Below, in pieces: positions 1 to 8,266 of a stretch of 17,731 bases of DNA (the first letter of the stretch is position 1; the number at the start of each line of letters is the position of its first letter). Both the position numbers and the translations under genes were made by a program. Location of the stretch: positions 4,879 to 22,609 of the forward strand of contig JAOZLI010000007.1 of assembly GCA_029934915.1 (NCBI GenBank), given 5' to 3'. The notes beneath the pieces were generated by a model, which searched no databases, had not been told where the DNA came from, and worked only from the letters and a program-made list of their open reading frames with translations. The stretch comes from Desulfocapsa sp. (GTDB lineage Bacteria; Desulfobacterota; Desulfobulbia; Desulfobulbales; Desulfocapsaceae).

Positions 1-16
1 TCTTTGCCTTTGCCAT
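1..16 (-). CDS. Start of an unidentified gene running off the left edge
   Basis: On the minus strand an ATG (positions 16-14) opens the frame M-A-K-A-K and then leaves the window. Immediately upstream the strand reads GAGGTAGGAAA, a plausible Shine-Dalgarno region about 3 to 10 nt from the ATG. The gene would lie 105 nt downstream of the large dikinase-like gene in the same direction. Five residues cannot identify a product. MAKAK opens several conserved bacterial proteins, elongation factor Tu in some lineages among them, but that is not evidence here. Confidence 0.45.
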
Positions 17-121
17 TTTCCTACCTCGCCGATGTGGTTTGTTTACAAAAAAAACAAGTTATACTATGAATTATGCAAGAGAGATATTTGAGCATTTTCT
101 CGTGTATTGAAAGATGTGATA

Positions 122-3100
122 TCAAATTGGCAAGATATGCATCTCTTCCCGAGTCGCATGAATTCCACTAAGCACCTGCCCACTCCGTCCATCAACGGAG
201 AGTGAATCACCAAAACGAATAACGGTATCTCCAATCTCGCAATATTGACTCATTTCATACACCTTTAAATGCTTACAACCTACAATGCAAGTTTTTTCCA
301 GACGAACCGCGACAACAGACGCATGTGATGTCTGGCCTCCCCGAGAGGTAAGTAATCCTTCTGCCATATCAATGACTTTAATATCTTCCGGTACGGTGTC
401 CGCTCGAATCAGGATAAGAGGAATATCGGGGTCTGTTTCCCGCAGTTCTTTAATATTTTCCTCGGTAAAAACAGCACGCCCGGCAAGTGCCGAACCGGAA
501 ACACCAATACCTCTGCCAAGAAAAGCCTTTTCAAGAAGATCTGTAACAACAAAGACTTGAAAGCGTTCCTGTTTTTTAATGGTTATCATATCCCGTGTCT
601 GCAGAATAAATAACTGACTGGCACTAGGGCCCTCAAAGGTAAATTCAATTTCCTGGGGATTCCAATGTTTATCATAGACCAGGTCTCTTGAGATACTCAG
701 GAGTTCCTGGTAGATTCGTGGATACCTCACCTCAAGGGTTTTATCCACCTCACGACCGTCAAGTTCTGCCTGCTCAACGGAGATGGGATAACTGGTAACC
801 AGACCAGACACAATATCTTCCCCCTGATCACCATAGGCATAATCTCCCCACAGCGCCACACGCTGTACCTTGCGATAAGGGTGTGCGGTAAAAAGGACCC
901 CGGAACCGGACGCCTGACTCTTGTTTCCGTACACCATGGCCTGCACAATAACAGCAGTTCCCCAGGAGTCGGAAACATCCATAATCTTCCGATAATCTGC
1001 AGCCTTAGCTGTTTCCCAGGAATCGAATACCATTTCAATGGCTGTTACCAGTTGCAACCAGGGATCATCTGGAATCCCCAGACCCTTTTGACGAATAAGC
1101 CTTTGATATTCAAGTGCGAGCTCCTTCATCTGAACCGGGGAAAAGTGACCTTTCATGCTCACATTATGCGTTTCTTTAGCGTGATTCATCAATGCCTGAA
1201 ACTCATCTCTCGGAACACCGGATGTCATGGCCCAGGATTGGAGAAAGCGTCGATAATTATCCCAGGCCAGATAGGAATCACCATGTTCTTTAGCCCCCTC
1301 TTCAATAAGCTCTTCGTTGGTCCCCACATTATGCACAGTGGCCATCATTCCGGGCATGGAGACAGCCGCTCCACTCCGGACAGAAAGGAGCAGTGGGCTT
1401 TCAGTTCCCGCAAAAACGCGACCAGTCTCTTTTTCAAGCTCGTTCAGTGACAGGCGAATACGCTGCATAAACTCGTCACGCGCCTTATCAAAACCATACA
1501 CAACATCCCGACAACGAAAAATTTCAGTGGTGATAATAAAAGCTCCGGGCACCTGCTTGTTATCATCACTGAGCGTCACCAGGTTAAAACCTTTATTGCC
1601 AAGATGGATAAGATCATGAGTGTAAGGGTTGCAGTTTTTCAGCGGTGATATTGCCCTTTCGGGGTTATAGGTCATAAGCAGATCAAGACGCTGCTCATCA
1701 AGAATATCCCTTTGACTTTCAAGCGTACCAATAACCCGTGTGATAAAGTTATCAAGGTGCTGCAGGCCAAAGGTAGTTGCAATCAGATCCCGTAAAAATG
1801 CTTCTGAAAGACGGTGAATGGAATTAGACTTATCATTATCATCCCAAAGCGAACGATAGTTGGTGAGCAGATTTGCAGGCCCTATCTGAGGCAGAATAAT
1901 CGAGAGGTTATTTTGATGAATGTTGGTGTAGTAGGAGTAGATAACATCTTTCACCCCCTCGGATAGTCCACGAAAGATATCAAGATACTGGGTGTAGGAA
2001 AAGCGCCTCACCTTGAGAGAACTGGTGAGAAGAGAGATATAGGTATCGAGTCGCCGGGAACTGATACCATCCACGCGAAGAGCCCGCAGATAAATTTTTA
2101 AGCACTTTACAATTCGATAAAAGGTTGCCTGGGTGATAATAGACAAATTAACGATCTCCGGCAAACGTTCGAGATAAATATTGGTTAGATTTTCCAGGCG
2201 AAAGCTGAGACTCAGGCTGTCAAACTTCTTCTCCTGATATTTCCCGTAAACAGAGGGGATATCAACAGCAATGTGCCTTTTGTAATAGATATCCTCTTTT
2301 GCTTCGAATGTTTCCTCCGAAAGAATCGTTCGTTTCAACCCCTCCAGGGTCTGCAACAGGGCTTCCACACATTCGATGGTTTCACAATTTTCCAGAGTAT
2401 TAAGAAGCTCCTCCATATCAGGAAATCCTTCCTGAGCAGCACTCTCCAATTCAGAGCGCAGCTCCTGAAAATCGAGATTATATTTTTGGTTCAGCAGTTG
2501 AAACATATGCACCAGCAGATCAAAACGGCGAAGTTCCGCTGGGGCTATATCCTTTTGGGCAGCAAGATAGGTCTGCCGTTCTTCTCGCTTCCAGCTCAAC
2601 AAATCTTTGATATCACTAAATTCAAGTTCCGCCACTATCCGCCCGGCAAGAATATGTTGATCATCTATAAACTTTCCAGATTCCGCAATTTCAGAGTAAA
2701 CCTCATCGGGCAGAAAAGGATGCAAGACATCTTTCTTCTTATGAAGCCAGAAAGTGAAAATTGCCTGAATAAAGCCCACAATAAGATTGGAGCTCTCCAC
2801 ATGACTCTGCTTGCGTAAAAAATGAATCAACAGATCACGACGTTTATGGATTTCATCAAGCTCGGTTGACACCTCCCGAAGATCACCTTCCGCACCAATT
2901 TCATTAAAGAAAACCGGCATAAGCTTACTGAATTGTTTAGTCAGGTTGTACACCGGTTCAATGGGATGATTGAGCAGACTGGTGATATCACGCTGAAATA
3001 GATCAGTGTCCTTAACGCAGGTTCCGGAAAGCTTAATATTGATGATCAGTGCCGAGAAGAGCGTGCCACACCATTTTGGTTCCTGCATGATCAGTTTCAG

Positions 3101-4423
3101 CCAGGCCCTGATATTTCCCAGATGTGCCGGATTAGTAATGGGTTGCCAGTCTTCGTCCACCCCCATAACATTGGCATACTGAAAGCCAAAACGTACGGCC
3201 TGCCAGAGAAATGTCTCCACCATACGGCCATTTTTCCGTTTAAAGACCTCGCCACCCAAAACCTGAATACACTGCAGGGAGGTGTGAGGGTATTTTCTGA
3301 CGTTGGCCTTTAACAGCTGAAAAGTGGTGAGCAGAAACTCTTCAATATCCTCAAAATTCTGCAAACGAATAAGCTGCACCAGAGAGCGGTTAATTTCCCG
3401 CAGTGTCTCTTCATGAATAAGATAAAGCCCTTTAGTATCCATGATACGAAACAGAAAGAGCAACTTCTGATTTTCAGCAAAACGACCTAGAGGAAGCCCC
3501 TGTTCCCGTGATACACCAAGTTCCTGTTCATCAGCCTTGGCCAGATTTGCAGGAATTTCTTTATACATACGGACGATATCAACATGGGCGGGAAGATCCA
3601 GCAGCTCCGCTAATGCCTGGGCCGGTGATGCGTTCACATTGATTGCACTTACAAGAGTGTGGTATTTCTCCATGGATTCATGGGAGATGGCTGAAAAAAG
3701 CTGGCCAGACTGAAAATCATCGCAAAGTACGCCGCAACGATCAAGAAACCAGGGAAGTGGGTCTTCCTCCTGCAACCAGTACTCATAATTTCGTTTCAAT
3801 ATCGCCTGCATCAATCGTGCTATGGAGCGATAATCAAAGGGTGTTTCCTTTTCTTCACTGGCTGCAAAAGCCAGGAGAAGCGTTGCCAGTTTTTTTATGG
3901 GATGCTGCCCTTGAACAATATGCATCATGATGGGACTCTCACCATCATCGAGTGCTACAAGGCTCGCAAAATAGGTATCTAACGATGATTGATAGGTAAT
4001 CAACATATCATCGGATAACAACCCTACTATCTTGGCAACCCATGCCACCTGAGATTCAATAGTTTGAGAGAGCAATTTACTGTTTCTGGCGCAATCCTGC
4101 AGAGCCTGCAGAAAAATTCCGGCAAACAGAGTGAAGGCAACAGGGCCTTGCTCATGACGAACATAATAACTGGAGTTTTTCAGGACGAAACTACGCAATT
4201 GCGGAACAAGGATATTCCAATTGCGGTAGGGATGACAAATTTCAAGAAGAATATGTTCCAGAGTGGAGTGAAGCCCTTTATAGCGTGCGACGATATCAAG
4301 CAGGAGCTGTAACTCAGGATCAAGGATTACTTCTTCGGCAGTTTCAAGAAGGTTGGCCTTGAGTGCATCGGATTCGATATTCTCTGTTTTCTTTTTTGCT
4401 TTCATTTTATAACTATCTGACAT
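122..4423 (-). CDS. PPDK-like ATP-grasp/phosphohistidine protein with a large unknown N-terminal region
   Basis: A 1433-residue cytoplasmic protein with no signal peptide. Residues from about 930 to 1330 form a pyruvate,phosphate dikinase N-terminal (PEP/pyruvate-binding, ATP-grasp) domain. It shows GNKGFN near 940, the SVRSGA..SMPGMM loop near 1012-1025, a GTAVIVQAMVYGN block, and an IEFTFEG...FILQTR block. Next comes a swivelling phosphohistidine domain with SRGGQTSHASVVA, in which His1367 is the predicted phosphoryl carrier. The protein ends about 65 residues later, so the C-terminal TIM-barrel that binds PEP or pyruvate in PPDK and PEP synthase is absent. The first ~930 residues look helical and leucine-rich, and I do not recognise them. 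By family the two C-terminal modules should move a phosphate from ATP to the histidine; the acceptor is unknown. Upstream of the ATG there is no clear ribosome site; a second ATG six codons in is an alternative start. Confidence 0.85.
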   Translation of the reverse strand: MSDSYKMKAKKKTENIESDALKANLLETAEEVILDPELQLLLDIVARYKGLHSTLEHILLEICHPYRNWNILVPQLRSFVLKNSSYYVRHEQGPVAFTLFAGIFLQALQDCARNSKLLSQTIESQVAWVAKIVGLLSDDMLITYQSSLDTYFASLVALDDGESPIMMHIVQGQHPIKKLATLLLAFAASEEKETPFDYRSIARLMQAILKRNYEYWLQEEDPLPWFLDRCGVLCDDFQSGQLFSAISHESMEKYHTLVSAINVNASPAQALAELLDLPAHVDIVRMYKEIPANLAKADEQELGVSREQGLPLGRFAENQKLLFLFRIMDTKGLYLIHEETLREINRSLVQLIRLQNFEDIEEFLLTTFQLLKANVRKYPHTSLQCIQVLGGEVFKRKNGRMVETFLWQAVRFGFQYANVMGVDEDWQPITNPAHLGNIRAWLKLIMQEPKWCGTLFSALIINIKLSGTCVKDTDLFQRDITSLLNHPIEPVYNLTKQFSKLMPVFFNEIGAEGDLREVSTELDEIHKRRDLLIHFLRKQSHVESSNLIVGFIQAIFTFWLHKKKDVLHPFLPDEVYSEIAESGKFIDDQHILAGRIVAELEFSDIKDLLSWKREERQTYLAAQKDIAPAELRRFDLLVHMFQLLNQKYNLDFQELRSELESAAQEGFPDMEELLNTLENCETIECVEALLQTLEGLKRTILSEETFEAKEDIYYKRHIAVDIPSVYGKYQEKKFDSLSLSFRLENLTNIYLERLPEIVNLSIITQATFYRIVKCLKIYLRALRVDGISSRRLDTYISLLTSSLKVRRFSYTQYLDIFRGLSEGVKDVIYSYYTNIHQNNLSIILPQIGPANLLTNYRSLWDDNDKSNSIHRLSEAFLRDLIATTFGLQHLDNFITRVIGTLESQRDILDEQRLDLLMTYNPERAISPLKNCNPYTHDLIHLGNKGFNLVTLSDDNKQVPGAFIITTEIFRCRDVVYGFDKARDEFMQRIRLSLNELEKETGRVFAGTESPLLLSVRSGAAVSMPGMMATVHNVGTNEELIEEGAKEHGDSYLAWDNYRRFLQSWAMTSGVPRDEFQALMNHAKETHNVSMKGHFSPVQMKELALEYQRLIRQKGLGIPDDPWLQLVTAIEMVFDSWETAKAADYRKIMDVSDSWGTAVIVQAMVYGNKSQASGSGVLFTAHPYRKVQRVALWGDYAYGDQGEDIVSGLVTSYPISVEQAELDGREVDKTLEVRYPRIYQELLSISRDLVYDKHWNPQEIEFTFEGPSASQLFILQTRDMITIKKQERFQVFVVTDLLEKAFLGRGIGVSGSALAGRAVFTEENIKELRETDPDIPLILIRADTVPEDIKVIDMAEGLLTSRGGQTSHASVVAVRLEKTCIVGCKHLKVYEMSQYCEIGDTVIRFGDSLSVDGRSGQVLSGIHATREEMHILPI

Positions 4424-4451
4424 TTAGCCTATAATTTCAAGTATCTTTTTT

Positions 4452-4471
4452 TACCACGAAGGGCACGAAGA
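4452..4471. repeat. ACCACGAAGGGCACGAAG tandem-like motif
   Basis: The stretch holds two imperfect CACGAAG units (accacgaag, ggcacgaag) between the dikinase start and the terminator to its right. Short repeats of this form recur in intergenic regions of many bacterial genomes as I recall them. Here it is a single short copy of unknown function. Confidence 0.35.
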
Positions 4472-4479
4472 GCAAACGC

Positions 4480-4516
4480 AAAAACGCCCTGATAGAAAAT
4501 CCATCAGGGCGTTTTT
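4480..4516 (-). terminator. Intrinsic terminator of the carbonic anhydrase gene
   Basis: A perfect 14-bp inverted repeat pairs 4480-4493 with 4503-4516 around a 9-nt loop. The core is CGCCCTGAT and each end has a run of five A or T. On the minus strand it lies 41 nt past the carbonic anhydrase stop codon and ends in a U run, the classic rho-independent form. The symmetric A/T flanks mean it could also work on the plus strand. It also insulates the dikinase gene from upstream read-through. Confidence 0.85.
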
Positions 4517-4556
4517 CACATTACAGACTCAAAAAAGAGCCCTATGCTGCCAGCGA

Positions 4557-5303
4557 TTACTTCAAAATCGGACGAGCATTAACAGGCTGTACAGGACGAT
4601 TATTATCGCCACCCATGACAGTGTTAAATTTTCTCGCCTGAGAAGGAGAAACGCTTACCGCATTTTTCATTACCATCCAGCGTACACCTTCACTGCATGG
4701 TGGAGTAGTGAGAGATCCGTTGAAGCGATAGTATGAACGGTTGGCAGGCAACAGATTTTCAACATTCAACTGCAATTCTGGAAGCTCTTTTGCTTCACCG
4801 GCTTGCTCAGGCATGTGCGCCCAGATAGTTGCGATAAATGAATTTGTGGCTCCATCATCAAAAAGAACACCAACCACGGCAAGATTGCCATTGGTATCAG
4901 CGTGGACAAAATGGGCTTCCATTGGATAGGAACGTCCTTCCACGGTATTCTCACTGGGAGTATGAAAATGGAATTGAAGAAGATTGTAGGTGTGCCCATC
5001 AACGGTAATAGATGAACCGGGTGCGTAATTCACCTGTACGGTATGACCATTGTTCACAATGCTCAGGGGTACACTGTTGTACTGAAAAACGATGGGGCTC
5101 AGCTCTGACTCTGTCATGCCTGCGATATCGATTGGAGCCTGATTAACTCCGGTTTTACAAATGGAGTAATCACGGGAAAGATCTCCCCAAAACTCAGGAG
5201 CCTCATGTCCGGCATAACCCCAATGTGCACCATGACCACCTGCAAAAGCAGTTCCGGCCAGAAGCATTCCAGCACATGCTGATGTAATAATTGCGTTCTT
5301 CAT
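4557..5303 (-). CDS. Secreted alpha-class carbonic anhydrase
   Basis: 248 residues. An N-terminal signal peptide (Lys3, hydrophobic core, AFA cleavage near residue 21) predicts export to the periplasm, where the enzyme interconverts CO2 and bicarbonate. The zinc ligands of the alpha class are visible: His112 and His114 in QFHFHTPSEN, and His131 in MEAHFVH. His87 in NNGHTVQV sits where the proton-shuttle region of the family lies, and SLTTPPCSEGVRW (197-209) carries the conserved active-site threonine. Cys49 and Cys203 match the disulfide pair common in bacterial members. Length and motif order are normal for the family. The start is firm: AGGAGG lies a few nt upstream of the ATG. The gene is transcribed alone, with its own promoter-like element and terminator, and has a long leader that contains palindrome A. 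Confidence 0.93.
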   Translation of the reverse strand: MKNAIITSACAGMLLAGTAFAGGHGAHWGYAGHEAPEFWGDLSRDYSICKTGVNQAPIDIAGMTESELSPIVFQYNSVPLSIVNNGHTVQVNYAPGSSITVDGHTYNLLQFHFHTPSENTVEGRSYPMEAHFVHADTNGNLAVVGVLFDDGATNSFIATIWAHMPEQAGEAKELPELQLNVENLLPANRSYYRFNGSLTTPPCSEGVRWMVMKNAVSVSPSQARKFNTVMGGDNNRPVQPVNARPILK

Positions 5304-5335
5304 ACGTTTCCTCCTGGAAATTTGATGGCGTTGTA

Positions 5336-5436
5336 AAAATTCTTCATCTGCTTCGTCTCTGCAAATTTACTCTCGCTGCGACGTACTAAAGTACGCCTCA
5401 CTCCATTAAATTTGCGTTCCTCGCATATGAATTTTT
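5336..5436 (-). repeat. Palindromic intergenic repeat A in the carbonic anhydrase leader
   Basis: An imperfect, nested inverted repeat centred near 5388. The inner stem is CGTACT/AGTACG (5382-5387 with 5390-5395). The middle arm pairs GCAAATTTA (5361-5369) with TAAATTTGC (5407-5415). The outer arm pairs AAAAATTC (5336-5343) with GAATTTTT (5429-5436). Weaker pairing may reach 5324-5466. Read on the minus strand the core is GAGGCGTAC...GTACGTCGC, which resembles repeats B and C. It ends about 30 nt before the carbonic anhydrase start codon, so the mRNA leader should fold into a long hairpin. Confidence 0.7.
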
Positions 5437-5477
5437 TCGAAGTCTTCGCTTATCTACTTAGCCATCTAAGGTTTAAG

Positions 5478-5496
5478 TTTTACAAACTTTGTAAAA
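5478..5496. promoter_or_regulatory. 19-bp perfect dyad, possible operator
   Basis: TTTTACAAA-C-TTTGTAAAA is a perfect palindrome with a one-base centre. It starts 8 nt downstream of the extended -10 element on the minus strand, so it would cover the transcription start and first transcribed bases of the carbonic anhydrase gene. That position fits a repressor operator. An AT-rich hairpin is an alternative. No regulator gene lies beside it. Confidence 0.45.
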
Positions 5497-5504
5497 TTTG
5501 AGTA

Positions 5505-5513
5505 ATTATATCA
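5505..5513 (-). promoter_or_regulatory. Extended -10 promoter for the carbonic anhydrase gene
   Basis: On the minus strand the sequence reads TGATATAAT, a perfect extended -10 (TGn plus TATAAT). No good -35 box lies at 16-18 nt, as is usual for extended -10 promoters. Transcription would start near 5498, giving a ~195-nt leader that includes the dyad and palindrome A. The element abuts the T-run of the upstream operon's terminator. Confidence 0.55.
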
Positions 5514-5565
5514 AAAAACTGTATCGTCCATGGAGTCTTGCGGCTCCTTAATTTTCCTGAACGAT
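5513..5565 (-). terminator. Terminator of the aroK-aroC-glgA-gap operon
   Basis: On the minus strand an outer stem pairs ATCGTTCA (5565-5558) with TGGACGAT (5530-5523), 8 pairs with one G-U. It encloses an inner GGAG...CTCC hairpin with a GCAA loop. Four nt later comes a run of six T (5518-5513). It lies about 60 nt past the gap stop codon. The stem is longer and less compact than the other terminator here, so efficiency is uncertain. Confidence 0.55.
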
Positions 5566-5622
5566 TTATTACTCTATTTCGCACCAGAATTCAAGTATTT
5601 ATTAAAGAACTAAAACACATCA

Positions 5623-6627
5623 TTACAAGGCTTTATTGGCCTCCATATGCAGGACAAGGTCAAGCATACGGTTGGAGTAGCCCCATTCGTTATCATACCA
5701 GCTCAAGATCTTAATGGTTGTACCCAGGGCTTTTGTTGACCCAGCATCGACTATTGAAGAATGGGCATCTCCCTGAAAGTCAATGGATACAAGAGGAAGC
5801 TCAGTGTAGCCTAAATAACGATTTGCCGCCTCTTTCAAGGCCTGATTCACTTCAGGCACCGTAACTTCTCGTTCCACTTCCATCACCACATCAACCAAAG
5901 AGACATTGGCGGTGGGTACCCGAACTGCAAGCCCATCAAATTTCCCTTTGAGTTCAGGAATAACCAGCGCCACAGCAGCTGCAGCTCCTGTACTTGTGGG
6001 AATCATGGAAAGAGCGGCTGCCCTGGCCCTGCGCAAATCGGAATGTGGGAAATCAAGAAGTTTCTGGTCTCCGGTATACGCATGAACAGTGGTCATCAGG
6101 CCCCGTTTAATCCCAAAGTTATCCAGGATAACCTTGGCCACAGGTGCAAGGCAGTTGGTGGTACAGGAGGCGTTGGAAACCACATGATCCTCAGTGGCAT
6201 CATACTCATCCTCATTCACTCCCATCACAAATGTTTTTACTGCTCCCTTGGCCGGAGCTGAAATAACAACTTTTTGGGCACCAGCATCAATATGCCTCCT
6301 GCAGCTATCTGCATCTCTGAATATACCAGTACATTCCGCAACATAATTTACACCCGCAGCAGCCCAGGGGATATCAACGGGCGCACGATGACTGGTCACT
6401 TGTATATGACGACCGTCAACAATGATACCGGAATCATCATGACCAACCTCGGCATCAAAAACACCCATCACGGAATCATATTTTAACAGATGAGCCAGCG
6501 TTGCAGTGTCTGTCAGGTCATTAATCCCTGCAATTTCGATATCTGCAAACGTTGAATCCTTCGCAATGGCCCGAAAGATATTTCTACCAATACGGCCAAA
6601 GCCGTTAATTCCTATCTTGATTGTCAT
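5623..6627 (-). CDS. gap: Glyceraldehyde-3-phosphate dehydrogenase, type I
   Basis: 334 residues, the normal length. It catalyses the NAD-dependent, phosphate-requiring oxidation of glyceraldehyde 3-phosphate to 1,3-bisphosphoglycerate in glycolysis, or the reverse in gluconeogenesis. The Rossmann motif GINGFGRIGRN is at 6-16. The catalytic Cys155 is in SNASCTTNCLAP and His182 in TTVHAYTGDQ. The IND-L-T segment near 35-40 and the proline in LLDFPHSDLRR (Pro194) are the residue pattern of NAD-preferring glycolytic enzymes rather than NADP-using Calvin-cycle forms. I chose the ATG at 6627 over an upstream in-frame ATG at 6639: GAGG stands 6 nt before it, and family members begin at M-T-I-K-I-G-I-N-G-F-G. 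The first 23 nt overlap the end of glgA, which suggests translational coupling. It is the last gene of its operon. Confidence 0.95.
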   Translation of the reverse strand: MTIKIGINGFGRIGRNIFRAIAKDSTFADIEIAGINDLTDTATLAHLLKYDSVMGVFDAEVGHDDSGIIVDGRHIQVTSHRAPVDIPWAAAGVNYVAECTGIFRDADSCRRHIDAGAQKVVISAPAKGAVKTFVMGVNEDEYDATEDHVVSNASCTTNCLAPVAKVILDNFGIKRGLMTTVHAYTGDQKLLDFPHSDLRRARAAALSMIPTSTGAAAAVALVIPELKGKFDGLAVRVPTANVSLVDVVMEVEREVTVPEVNQALKEAANRYLGYTELPLVSIDFQGDAHSSIVDAGSTKALGTTIKILSWYDNEWGYSNRMLDLVLHMEANKAL

Positions 6628-8263
6628 GTAAAACCTCATTAAGGTGGATGGTCTGGGACTTCTTATACAAATCTAAATATTTTTTACTTACCATTTTCCA
6701 GGTATATTCTTTCTCTATTAATTCAACTGCCTGACGTTGCATTTTTCGGATTGTCGCCGGTTTTTTCAGGTACAGATCCAATGCTCTGTCCAGCGTCTTT
6801 GAGAGCTCCTGCGCACTGTGTTTTTTATAGGCAAATCCGGTCTTAGAATCCAAAACCTTTACAAGCCCGCCCACATGATGCACAATGGGCAAATTACCAA
6901 AGAGTTGCGCCATAAAATCGGTCAGGCCACAGGGTTCGTAACGTGATGGGATAACGAAAAAATCTCCGGCAGCATAAATCTTAGTGGCCAGCCGGGTATC
7001 GTAGCCTCGCAGGACGCAGATCCTACCCTTATTCTCTTTCTTTTCGGAAAGTGCCACAATTCCACGTTCGTCCTGTTCCCCCCCGCTGCCAAGGAGCAGG
7101 AACTGAAAATCCTTTCGCTTAGCAAGAAGTTTTGCAAGGGCCTGGGTAAGCACATCCACACCCTTCTGCCCGTTAAGACGACCGATAAAAGTGACAAGAG
7201 GTAGGGACGGATCAATATTCAAGGATCCGGTTTTACGAATCCCTGGGATTGCTTTGTGATCGTTTACCAGTTGCAGAACAGCCTCTTTACATGCTTTCTT
7301 TCCGTTGAGTTTTGTATCTTTTATGGGATCGAATGCGGCTGCAGTCCCCGTTTCTTCAGGGATTTTTGCCGAAAAGAAATCAGAGTCAATACCGTTTGTC
7401 ACCCCTTCAAGAGTAACACCACGCTCCAGCAAGGTATGACCAAGCCAGCCGGTGAGAAGATCATCCGCCGTCTCCCGTAGTTCCCGTGCATAATTTCCAC
7501 TTACTGTATTCAATATGGCAAAGCTGCTACCAGCAAGGAAGGGATCAAAACAATCATCCAACCGGGATGATTGGATCAGGGAAAGGGACAACCCTGTACA
7601 GGCCCTGGCAAAAGCAAGATCAGCAATTTCCTGGTGATACCCCATGCCTGCATTATGAACGGTAATCACACAACTGCTCCCACGAAAATAATTTCGATAG
7701 CCTGGAAGTTCACGCATCAGGGCGGGTAAAACAGCAGTATGTCCGTCATGGCAATGAATAACATCTGGACGCGCACCAAGAAGCATCATCAAATCAAGGC
7801 TTGCCTTCTGCAACAGGATATTCATGGCAAAATAATCAAAATGCCCCTCTCCTTTACGCTGCCAGGGCTGTAATCGTGCCTCAATGGCGGTGTAGGTATA
7901 CACATCTAATTTTTCACGAAACCGCTCAGCATCCAACAGGTAGATATGGACTCGTTCTTCCTTTGCATACCACACAGTGACCCGTTCTTTGCGCTCTTTT
8001 TTCGGATAGTTCAGGTCAGTCTCAAAATGCAAATCCATTTTAGGATGCAGGGGGTCAGTAAGGGGGGTAAAACCAAGTTGTTCTGGCTTCATAAACCCAT
8101 AACAGGGCAACACAACATGCACCGAACGCCCCGACCAACGGGCAAGGGTGACAGAGAGGCCATGAACCACATCTTTCACCCCTCCGGCTCCGGCGATATT
8201 GCCATACTCACGGCTCACCATCCAGATTTCACGAATTCCTGTCCGCTGTTTAGCCATGATCAT
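6605..8263 (-). CDS. glgA: Glycogen/starch synthase (GT5 family), with an altered K-x-G-G motif
   Basis: 552 residues. GT5 enzymes extend alpha-1,4-glucan chains from ADP-glucose (or UDP-glucose) in the cytosol. Visible GT5 features are HCHDGHTAVLPAL, TVHNAGMGYHQ, NTVSGNYARE, VTNGIDSDFF, DTKLNGKKACK, FIGRLNGQKGVDVL, and the C-terminal SRYEPCGLTDFMAQLFG, whose Glu443 aligns with the catalytic glutamate. The N-terminal signature usually written K-T-G-G-L-G-D reads GAGGVKD at 25-31, so the lysine that contacts the sugar nucleotide is a glycine here, and a lysine appears two residues after the glycine pair instead. The likely start is the ATG at 8263, with TAGG just upstream inside the aroC stop region; another ATG at 8257 is possible. 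It lies 3 nt after aroC and overlaps gap by 23 nt. Confidence 0.88.
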   Translation of the reverse strand: MIMAKQRTGIREIWMVSREYGNIAGAGGVKDVVHGLSVTLARWSGRSVHVVLPCYGFMKPEQLGFTPLTDPLHPKMDLHFETDLNYPKKERKERVTVWYAKEERVHIYLLDAERFREKLDVYTYTAIEARLQPWQRKGEGHFDYFAMNILLQKASLDLMMLLGARPDVIHCHDGHTAVLPALMRELPGYRNYFRGSSCVITVHNAGMGYHQEIADLAFARACTGLSLSLIQSSRLDDCFDPFLAGSSFAILNTVSGNYARELRETADDLLTGWLGHTLLERGVTLEGVTNGIDSDFFSAKIPEETGTAAAFDPIKDTKLNGKKACKEAVLQLVNDHKAIPGIRKTGSLNIDPSLPLVTFIGRLNGQKGVDVLTQALAKLLAKRKDFQFLLLGSGGEQDERGIVALSEKKENKGRICVLRGYDTRLATKIYAAGDFFVIPSRYEPCGLTDFMAQLFGNLPIVHHVGGLVKVLDSKTGFAYKKHSAQELSKTLDRALDLYLKKPATIRKMQRQAVELIEKEYTWKMVSKKYLDLYKKSQTIHLNEVLHDNQDRN

Positions 8264-8266
8264 TGC

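Noticed and set aside
2273..2818. A 181-codon plus-strand frame inside the dikinase gene
   Set aside because: Antisense shadow of a long gene with strong domains; the residue composition is not protein-like.
4741..4929. Short plus-strand frame opposite the carbonic anhydrase
   Set aside because: Antisense shadow of a well-supported gene.
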